A stretch of 39,426 nt of DNA from UBA6544 sp049601975 (GTDB lineage: Bacteria; Pseudomonadota; Alphaproteobacteria; UBA8366), in NCBI GenBank assembly GCA_049601975.1, contig JBMYRC010000026.1:1-39426 (forward strand), given 5' to 3'. Under the pieces are notes generated by a model. That model saw nothing but the letters and a program-made list of their open reading frames with translations, had not been told where the DNA came from and ran no database searches. The position numbers and the translations under genes are program-made. Positions 33,390 through 39,426 of the stretch are shown here, in pieces; the stretch's first letter is position 1; each line of letters begins with the position of its first letter.

Positions 33390-34952
33390 ATGACCACCGA
33401 CGTCGACACCATCGACAGTCTATTCGCGCGGTACGGGCCGAACTACCGCTGGTTCGTGACGCTCACAGTCATGATCGGCGCCATCGCTATGGGGTTCGCG
33501 ACATCGATGGTGAATGTCGCCGTACCCGCCGTCATGGGCGCCTATGGGGTAGGTCTCGATCAAGCTCAATGGATGGCGACCGGGTTCCTCGCCACGATGT
33601 CGACGACCATGTTACTGAGTTCCTGGTTGATCGAAGTTTTGGGGCAACGGGTCACCTATTTCCTGACCATGTTGGTCTTCGCCGCCGGCTCTTTGATGAG
33701 CGCCACCGCGCCCAATATCGACTTACTGGTGTTGGGCCGGGTGTTACAGGGGGCAGCGACTGGCGTCGGTCAGCCGTTGGCGATGTTTTCCATCTTCAGC
33801 GTCTTTCCGCCTGAGCGGCGCGGCATGGCGGTCGGACTCTACGGGCTCGGCACGGTCCTCGCACCAACCTTCGGACCGATCCTCGGCGGGCTCGCCATCG
33901 ACAATATCAGTTGGCGCTATTTATTCTACCTGCCCCTGCCGTTTTGCCTGCCGGCCTTGTTATTGAGCCTCATCTTCATGCCGACCAAGAAAATGGCGCG
34001 CCGCCTACCGCCATTCGATTGGACGGGTTTTGTGCTGATCTTCGTCGCCACCTTCGTTCTCCTCAGCGGCCTGTCAAACGGCCAGCGTTGGGGCTGGACC
34101 TCAGACGCCATCGTCTTGCGATTGGCCGGTGGAAGCGCCTTGATGGGCATTTTCATCTGGTGGGAGACCAAGGCCGCCTATCCGTTCCTCGATCTCAGTC
34201 TGTTCCGCGACCGGCAATTCGCGCTGATCATGTTGGCGGGGTTCGTCTTCGGCGCGGGCCTGTTCGCGTCGGGGTATTTCATTCCCGTCTTCGTGCAAAC
34301 GATCCAGAATTACAGCGCCACCGACGCCGGTTTGCTGCTCGCACCGGGCGGTCTGGTCATGATGATCTTCTTCCCGTTGGCCGGTCGAATCACGGATTCC
34401 GTCTCCGCCCATGTGCCGATCGCCGGCGGCTTGCTGATCTTCGCCGTCGGGTTTTTGCTGATCAGTGTCATTGACGTAAATACCGGATTCTGGGCGCTGG
34501 TCGGCTATACGGCGATCAATCGAATCGGACTCAGTCTCGCCATTCCCGCGTTGAGTGCCGGTGCGCTCAAAGCCGTGCCTGCGGAGAAACTCGCCCGCGG
34601 GGCGTCCAGCGCCACGTTCTTCCGCAATCTTGGCGGCGGGTTCGGCATCACCTTGCTGACCGCGTTTTTCGAGCACCGTGCGCAGTTCCACGGACAGGCC
34701 CTTACCGCGACCCAAACATCGGCGAATCAAACGACCTTTGAATTGCTGAGTTCCGTCCGCAAATTGCTCAGCGAGTTCGGTATGTCGGACACGGTGCAGG
34801 CTAGTGGAGCGCTCGATTACCTCTCGAAGGTCATCCAAGCACAGGCCAGCACGCTTGGCTTTCAAGACACCTTCCTGGTCATTGCCCTGGTCGCTTTGGT
34901 TGCTGTCGGCCCGGCCTGGATGATTGGCGGAGCCGGACCGCGGAAACGATAA
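33390..34952 (+). CDS. DHA2-family MFS exporter (EmrB/FarB-like)
   Basis: A 520-residue inner-membrane antiporter with about fourteen hydrophobic segments. DHA2 features include VNVAVPAVMGAYGVGLDQAQWM in the first helix and loop, VLQGAATGVGQPLAMFSIFSVFPPERRGMAVGLYGLG, and the motif C-like APTFGPILGGLAIDNISWRYLF. No EmrA-type adaptor or TolC is nearby. GGAG precedes the ATG. It lies downstream of the decayed caspase gene and may export products or toxic substrates of the monooxygenase genes, but that link is speculative. It is a second, distinct DHA2 exporter in this window. Confidence 0.88.
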   Translation: MTTDVDTIDSLFARYGPNYRWFVTLTVMIGAIAMGFATSMVNVAVPAVMGAYGVGLDQAQWMATGFLATMSTTMLLSSWLIEVLGQRVTYFLTMLVFAAGSLMSATAPNIDLLVLGRVLQGAATGVGQPLAMFSIFSVFPPERRGMAVGLYGLGTVLAPTFGPILGGLAIDNISWRYLFYLPLPFCLPALLLSLIFMPTKKMARRLPPFDWTGFVLIFVATFVLLSGLSNGQRWGWTSDAIVLRLAGGSALMGIFIWWETKAAYPFLDLSLFRDRQFALIMLAGFVFGAGLFASGYFIPVFVQTIQNYSATDAGLLLAPGGLVMMIFFPLAGRITDSVSAHVPIAGGLLIFAVGFLLISVIDVNTGFWALVGYTAINRIGLSLAIPALSAGALKAVPAEKLARGASSATFFRNLGGGFGITLLTAFFEHRAQFHGQALTATQTSANQTTFELLSSVRKLLSEFGMSDTVQASGALDYLSKVIQAQASTLGFQDTFLVIALVALVAVGPAWMIGGAGPRKR

Positions 34953-35029
34953 TTTCTAAGCCCTGTCGTCGAAGACAAGTCGACACAATATTGAATTAGG
35001 GACAAGGCGCGAATTAGAAGGAGACTCAG

Positions 35030-35905
35030 ATGAGCTTACTTAATGTGGAACCGTTGCACCCCGACTTTGGCGCCCGCGTGACCGGTATAGATCTACGCGA
35101 GCCGCTATCCACCGATTCCGTCGCCGACATTCAACGAGCGATCGACGAATATTCTTTTCTTTGCTTTCCAGATCAACCGCTTGACGACGATCTCCAACTG
35201 GCATTTACGCGGCTGCTTGGTGAGCCGGAGCCCAATCACGTAAAGCTGGGACAGGACGGCGTGGTCGAGTATTTCGGCACCATCGGAAATGTTCAGGAGG
35301 ATGGAAGCACCCTTGGGAATTCTCACCAGAAGACGCGTTTCCAAACTGGAAACAACTTGTGGCATTCAGACTCATCATTCCGCGACGTGCCAACCTATGT
35401 ATCGATCATGTGCGCCTATGAAGTCCCAGACGAGGGTGGCGCGACCGAGTTCGTGAGCGAACGCGCATCGTACGAACGTCTTCCCCCGGATACAAAATCA
35501 ACAATCGACCCTTTGGTGGCGATCCACGATTACGTCTTCTCGCGCTCCAAGGTCGGGCCCGACGCAGTGACGCCGGCGCATGCCGCCTCCTTGCCGCCGG
35601 TGCGACAAAAACTTGTGCGGAAAAATCCGAGCACGGGCGCGAAGAACTTTTTTGCAGGATCCCACGCCAAGGAAATTGAAGGATGGGATTTTGAGAAAAG
35701 CCGCGATTTGCTCGACGATTTGGTCGTCCGCGCGACAGCGGCGGAGCATGTTTACTCACATGCCTGGAAAGTCGGTGATTTGGTGATTTGGGACAATCGG
35801 TGTTTGCTCCACCGCGGCAGCGGCTACGATGCTGATAAGTACCGCCGCCGGATGCGCCAAACTCGGGTAAAAGGGGTGGCTCCGACCATAGATGAAAAAA
35901 AATAA
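35030..35905 (+). CDS. TauD/TfdA-family alpha-ketoglutarate dioxygenase
   Basis: A 291-residue non-heme Fe(II)/2-oxoglutarate dioxygenase. The iron-binding triad is His112 and Asp114 (LWHSDSSF) with His261 (NRCLLHRGSGYD). An Arg-rich stretch (YRRRMRQTRV, about 271-280) supplies the 2-oxoglutarate-binding Arg. The N-terminal PDFGARVTGIDLREPL is typical of TfdA-like enzymes. Family substrates include taurine and phenoxyacetates, so its role could be release of sulfite or ether cleavage; the exact substrate is unknown. AGGAG precedes the ATG, and an A+T-rich terminator follows. Confidence 0.9.
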   Translation: MSLLNVEPLHPDFGARVTGIDLREPLSTDSVADIQRAIDEYSFLCFPDQPLDDDLQLAFTRLLGEPEPNHVKLGQDGVVEYFGTIGNVQEDGSTLGNSHQKTRFQTGNNLWHSDSSFRDVPTYVSIMCAYEVPDEGGATEFVSERASYERLPPDTKSTIDPLVAIHDYVFSRSKVGPDAVTPAHAASLPPVRQKLVRKNPSTGAKNFFAGSHAKEIEGWDFEKSRDLLDDLVVRATAAEHVYSHAWKVGDLVIWDNRCLLHRGSGYDADKYRRRMRQTRVKGVAPTIDEKK

Positions 35906-35911
35906 ATCAAA

Positions 35912-35936
35912 TTAATGTGTGGACATTAACTTTTTT
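35912..35936 (+). terminator. Rho-independent terminator after the dioxygenase gene
   Basis: TTAATGT and ACATTAA form a 7-bp stem with loop GTGG, followed by C and six T. The stem is A+T-rich, so the terminator may be weak, but the position seven bases after the stop codon fits. Confidence 0.6.
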
Positions 35937-36007
35937 ATTCAGGCTTACGTGTAAGGGTCCTTCAGCTGCGGCATAAGCAGCATCAAATTGGGCAGGAATA
36001 CTAGAAC

Positions 36008-36172
36008 ATGTCGAACCGTTTAAATGGCCGACTCATGGGCGCCATTCGCAGTTCGAACACGGATTACCATTCGGCTGGCAGCAATGCGAAGCAGAAGGCA
36101 GACGAGCATTTGGTTTACGAATCATTGAAGGCCGATCTGGAGACCGACGACCACGACGAACACATAGATTAG
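36008..36172 (+). CDS. Small hypothetical protein (54 aa)
   Basis: A 54-codon ORF in the gap between the dioxygenase terminator and the convergent TPR gene, ending 7 bp from that gene's stop. AGGA lies about ten bases before the ATG. The product starts MSNRLNGRLMGAIRSSNTDY, is polar and soluble, and ends in a strongly acidic, His-containing tail (LETDDHDEHID). No known domain is recognised. A CTTAC/GTAAG inverted repeat lies upstream at 35944-35955. The coding status is uncertain. Confidence 0.45.
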   Translation: MSNRLNGRLMGAIRSSNTDYHSAGSNAKQKADEHLVYESLKADLETDDHDEHID

Positions 36173-36179
36173 TGTCGGT

Positions 36180-36959
36180 CTACTCTTTAACTTTTACATC
36201 GAGTTTTTCGAGATTCCGCTGCGCGGCATCGGCCGCGGGCGTTCCTTCATAGAGGCGTATGAGAGCCACCCAATCCCGCCGCGCGTCTTTATTGCGACCT
36301 TGTAGACGGAAAATGATGCCGCGCTCAAGCAGAGCTTCGGGATACCGTGGTGACAATTCCAAAGCCCGCGCGACATCTTGGTAGGCCAAGTCCAAGACAT
36401 CCACATATCGATAGGCACTCGCCCGCAAAACCAGCGCTTCGACCAGATTCCGGTCGACTTCCAAGGCCGTATTCAAATCGTCGATGGCTTTCCAGTATTG
36501 TCCACGCTCGGCCAGAACCATCGCCCGATCAACGCGAATTTCGGGCGCACGCGGGGCAAGTTCCAGCGCCGCCGAATGCATGGCAAACGCTAAATCGATT
36601 TTGCCTGCCTGATGCCAGGCCTGCCCCGACTGCGCCAGTAACTTAGCCCGCACCGAGGGTTCGTCCGAAAGTGTTTGGGCTAACGTCTCGAAGCGTTCGG
36701 CGGCCTCGCTATATTGCCCAAGTGAAAACAGTGCCACCGCCGCACAATGCTTTGCGGCAGCACCGCCACCTGCATCGCCCCATACGAGCGCAGATTCGAA
36801 GCCCTCTGACGGCGTGACTCGGGCCAATCGCATGCAAGTGGCGTATTCACGGGTAATCCGCAATCCCACCGCCTCCCCAACCGACGGCGACATTGAGATG
36901 GCGATCAATGCGATCAAACCAGCTGTCAGAGCCGGTCGATGCCACACTTGTCTTGGCAT
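36180..36959 (-). CDS. Secreted TPR-repeat protein
   Basis: A 259-residue protein with a signal peptide (MPRQVWHRPALTAGLIALIAISMSPSVGEA) and at least five TPR-like helical pairs (about 60-240), for example FSLGQYSEAAERFETLAQ and VLAERGQYWKAIDDLNTALEVD. It should be periplasmic or membrane-bound and mediate protein contacts; the partner is unknown. The start at 36959 is preferred because GGAGA precedes it; an ATG at 36971 is possible, and a reading to 37199 would run through the neighbouring gene. It is divergent from the YeeZ-like gene. Confidence 0.75.
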   Translation of the reverse strand: MPRQVWHRPALTAGLIALIAISMSPSVGEAVGLRITREYATCMRLARVTPSEGFESALVWGDAGGGAAAKHCAAVALFSLGQYSEAAERFETLAQTLSDEPSVRAKLLAQSGQAWHQAGKIDLAFAMHSAALELAPRAPEIRVDRAMVLAERGQYWKAIDDLNTALEVDRNLVEALVLRASAYRYVDVLDLAYQDVARALELSPRYPEALLERGIIFRLQGRNKDARRDWVALIRLYEGTPAADAAQRNLEKLDVKVKE

Positions 36960-37012
36960 GGGGCTCTCCATATAAGTCGCTCGCAGGAATGAATTCAAAC
37001 TCTGGGCCCAAA

Positions 37013-37888
37013 ATGACGAAGCGACCGTCACGGCATCTATTCTGCTTCGGTCTTGGATACTCGGTGGAAAACTTCGCCGCAAGTCTGCCGACGGACGAAT
37101 GGCGGGTTTCAGGCACGGTGCGCTCTCCCGAAGCGAGAGACCGTTTGAAGGCACGCGGATGGGACGTCCATATCTTCGCGGGCGAAGCCCCACTCGCAAA
37201 CGCGGCAGACCTCCTAAGCGTCGCCACTCATATCATCGATTCGGTCCCGCCGGGACCCGCCGGCGATCCCGTCCTCCGCCATCACGCGAACGATATCGCC
37301 GCTCTCTCTGGCCTCGTCTGGCTCGGTTATCTGTCGACAACTGGCGTTTATGGGGACCGCGCAGGGGACTGGGTGGACGAAGAATCGGCGCGTACGCCGA
37401 GCGGACCGAGAGGGAAGCGCCGAGTCGATGCCGAAGACGACTGGTTGAAGCTGTGGCGCGACGATGCCGTGCCCATCCATCTGTTTCGTCTCGCCGGCAT
37501 CTATGGTCCGGGCCGCAGCGCCCTCGACACCGTCCGGCAAGGCCGCGCCCGCCGCCTCATCAAACCGGGTCAGGTTTTTAGCCGTATCCATGTCGACGAC
37601 ATTTCCGCCACACTCGCCGCTTCCTTTGCACGCCCCAATCCAGGACGGGCCTACAATCTTTGTGACGATGAGGCGGCACCACCGCAAGACGTCATCGCCT
37701 ATGCCTGCGATCTACTTGGCGTCGATGCCCCGCCCGAGATTCCGTTCGACACAGCGGAACTTTCGCCGATGGCGCAGAGCTTTTACCGCGACAACAAACG
37801 CGTCTCGAACACCCGCATAAAAGAAGAGCTCAGCATGCGACTCGCTTGGCCGACCTACCGGGAAGGCCTGCGAGGTCTACTGGCATGA
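37013..37888 (+). CDS. YeeZ-like NAD(P)-binding epimerase/dehydratase
   Basis: A 291-residue Rossmann-fold protein of the extended/atypical SDR group, similar to YeeZ. The nucleotide motif is LFCFGLGYSVENFA (9-22), starting eight residues after the chosen ATG. YLSTTGVYGDRAGDWVDEES and HLFRLAGIYGPGRSALD are typical of the group. The substrate is unknown. An ATG at 36989 is an alternative start, but its ribosome-like AGGA is too close. The stop overlaps the next gene in ATGA. Confidence 0.8.
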   Translation: MTKRPSRHLFCFGLGYSVENFAASLPTDEWRVSGTVRSPEARDRLKARGWDVHIFAGEAPLANAADLLSVATHIIDSVPPGPAGDPVLRHHANDIAALSGLVWLGYLSTTGVYGDRAGDWVDEESARTPSGPRGKRRVDAEDDWLKLWRDDAVPIHLFRLAGIYGPGRSALDTVRQGRARRLIKPGQVFSRIHVDDISATLAASFARPNPGRAYNLCDDEAAPPQDVIAYACDLLGVDAPPEIPFDTAELSPMAQSFYRDNKRVSNTRIKEELSMRLAWPTYREGLRGLLA

Positions 37889-38769
37889 ACCGCTGGCCCG
37901 CTCTTGTACTCTGCAGCGTGTTGGCGGTTAGTGCTTCCCCGATCCAGGCCGACACCAAACTGCCTGTCGATCCCACCTTGCTGCCGAACAAAATTACACT
38001 TCAAAGCGGCGATGGCACGATGATCTCCGGATATTTGTATCGCCCGCCAACGCAAGGAGCGCGCCCCGCGGTCCTAATGATGCACGGGTGCTCGGGTCTA
38101 TTGACGAAAAAGTATGGGCGCCTCAAGTCACGCGAGATTGCGTGGCGCGATATCTTCCTGGCAGAAGGCTATGTCGTGTTGCTGCTCGATAGCTTTACCG
38201 AACGCGGGCATCGCTCGATCTGCAAAATCTCATTGTCGGACCGCCCCATCGAGCCCAATCGCGAGCGGCCCCATGACGCTTACGGTGCCTTGCATTGGCT
38301 GCAATCGCAGCCCTTTGTCGCCCCGGACAAGGTCGTGTTGGGCGGCTGGTCGAACGGCGCGATGTCGATGTTGTGGACCGTCTTCGCGGGCGCGCCACAA
38401 CGCCCGAAAATCCTCACCCATGATTTCCGCGCCGCTTTTGGTTTCTACCCGGGCTGCATCATCCTGCGCAAACGGAAGCCGCGTTACACGGCAGCCGTGC
38501 CGACACTCCTACAATTAGGCGCCTATGATAACTGGACCCTGCCGGAGCCATGCCGCGAACTCGTCAAGACGGCGAATGCGACGGGCGGCGCGAAGATGAC
38601 GGCGGAAAGTTATCAGGGCGCAGTGCACTCTTTTGATCACCCGACATCAAAGCGACGGACGATTTCAGTAAGCAACGGACGGCGGGTCCGGATTGGAAGC
38701 GATCCGGTCGCGCGCCACAAAGCCATCGAGCGGGTACGCCTATTTCTGCGGAATGTCTTCACGACATAG
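37885..38769 (+). CDS. Secreted dienelactone-hydrolase-like protein
   Basis: A 294-residue alpha/beta hydrolase with a signal peptide (NRWPALVLCSVLAVSASPIQA, cleavage near residue 22). The nucleophile is Ser156 in GGWSNGAMS, unlike the Cys of classical dienelactone hydrolase; Asp215 (GAYDNW) and His248 (AVHSFDH) can complete the triad. The oxyanion region is MMHGCSGLL. The substrate is unknown; a periplasmic esterase or lipase-like role is plausible. It overlaps the YeeZ-like gene by 4 bp, which gives translational coupling, and the convergent methyltransferase gene by 11 bp. Confidence 0.83.
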   Translation: MNRWPALVLCSVLAVSASPIQADTKLPVDPTLLPNKITLQSGDGTMISGYLYRPPTQGARPAVLMMHGCSGLLTKKYGRLKSREIAWRDIFLAEGYVVLLLDSFTERGHRSICKISLSDRPIEPNRERPHDAYGALHWLQSQPFVAPDKVVLGGWSNGAMSMLWTVFAGAPQRPKILTHDFRAAFGFYPGCIILRKRKPRYTAAVPTLLQLGAYDNWTLPEPCRELVKTANATGGAKMTAESYQGAVHSFDHPTSKRRTISVSNGRRVRIGSDPVARHKAIERVRLFLRNVFTT

Positions 38770-39426
38770 CGGATTTGGACCGCAATACGGCCCACGGCGT
38801 CGCCTCTAAGCGTTCGACGAGAGCAAACATCCGGTCGAGTACTGGCAACGCGGTGAAAGCCGCAAACCGCCCTGGATCGCGACCTTCGGGCTGGACGATC
38901 TCCACATCGTGCGTGACCTCAAATCGTGCCGTGAACTCACCAACACTTCTTGCTTCATCGGGATGGAGTTCGACGATTAAATCGAACGCTACCAACGCTG
39001 GTGACTGGGCCGGATCAAGCAGGTCAAACTCCGCACCCTCGATATCACAGATTACGAGGGCTCTTTGCCCACCATAGGTGTCGAACTGCGCTGCATCGAA
39101 TGCGCCTTCCACTGTAATTCTATCGGCGACTCCATTCGCGGAGGCATTGCGGAGTGTCTTCTCTCGCGCTGCCGGATCGATATCCCAGGCGAATACACGG
39201 GCAGTCGGTAAAACCCGCGCGAGTCCGACGGCATAATATCCCTCCGCACATCCAATGTTGAGAATCGCGCCATAATCCGTCTCGATTGCCCTATTCAACG
39301 CGGGATGTAGCTCTTGTTCGTAGCACCCGAGCAACTTCGGAACGGTACACCCTTCGGCAATGTCCTTCCCGTAAATCATTCCAGCGAAAGGTCCTTCCGC
39401 GACCGTCTCTCCCAAAGCAGGAACGA
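38759..39426 (-). CDS. SAM-dependent methyltransferase, C-terminal part (partial)
   Basis: The open frame continues past the window end (codons reading VPALGETVAEGPFAGMIYG), so the start is outside; a TTG at 39415 is unlikely to be the true start. Visible residues contain motif I ILNIGCAEGYYAVGLA, an acidic residue in VFAWDID and motif IV-like LVICDIEGAEFDLL. The IEGAE element resembles FkbM-type methyltransferases. The target is unknown. The C-terminal end overlaps the secreted hydrolase gene. Confidence 0.8.
   Translation of the reverse strand, partial: VPALGETVAEGPFAGMIYGKDIAEGCTVPKLLGCYEQELHPALNRAIETDYGAILNIGCAEGYYAVGLARVLPTARVFAWDIDPAAREKTLRNASANGVADRITVEGAFDAAQFDTYGGQRALVICDIEGAEFDLLDPAQSPALVAFDLIVELHPDEARSVGEFTARFEVTHDVEIVQPEGRDPGRFAAFTALPVLDRMFALVERLEATPWAVLRSKSAMS

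Noticed and set aside
1..39426. CRISPR array, insertion sequence or prophage
   Set aside because: No regularly spaced direct repeats, transposase, integrase or phage structural genes were found.

Overview
The window looks like a chromosomal segment of an alphaproteobacterium, probably a free-living, aerobic, non-phototrophic lineage near the Rhodospirillales. The evidence is high G+C; a complete System I cytochrome c maturation cluster; the order rnd-kdsD-lptC-lptA-lptB-rpoN-hpf-ptsN; an Hsp20 gene followed by a DUF1150 gene; and an NDUFA9-like gene. The family-level placement is inference.

Layout. The window opens with the 3' end of an alanine-type tRNA. A dienelactone-hydrolase gene (+) and an enoyl-CoA hydratase-family gene (-) follow. 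From 1780 to 9319 the minus strand carries all nine ccm genes in the order ccmA-B-C-D-E-F-G-H-I. The 59-codon ccmD has a TTG start and is easily overlooked. From 9320 to 10868 there is a scarred region: three tandem hairpins, the C-terminal half of a PaaK-like ligase gene, and a DUF1223 gene that has lost its 5' end and carries an in-frame TAG. Then come htpG (-), pcm (+), uvrB (+), a cupin gene (+) and a DHA2-type efflux gene (-). The next stretch holds a 52-codon secreted-protein ORF, hsp20 and a DUF1150 gene. Both htpG and hsp20 have heat-shock (RpoH-type) promoters with the same 14-bp spacer.

From 19439 to 26321 the minus strand encodes the envelope and nitrogen-control block. LPS genes (kdsD, lptC, lptA, lptB) make an inner-core sugar precursor and move LPS outward. 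rpoN, hpf and ptsN follow. A good sigma70-type promoter precedes kdsD. A complete tRNA-Leu(CAG) lies upstream of rnd. The NDUFA9-like gene and uppP are convergent with a 4-bp overlap.

From 28415 onward the content becomes accessory. A GST gene, two flavin-dependent (LLM-class) monooxygenases, a second DHA2 exporter and a TauD/TfdA dioxygenase suggest oxidation and disposal of small organic compounds. Between the monooxygenases and the exporter lies a heavily decayed caspase-like (peptidase C14) gene with at least two stops and several frameshifts. The end holds a 54-codon ORF of unknown function, a secreted TPR protein, a YeeZ-like dehydratase/epimerase, a secreted dienelactone-hydrolase-like protein, and the C-terminal part of a SAM methyltransferase running off the window.

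I found no CRISPR array, insertion sequence, prophage or obvious new multigene system. The least-explained elements are the decayed loci, the small ORFs, the hairpin cluster at 9414-9518 and several perfect palindromes in promoter positions.
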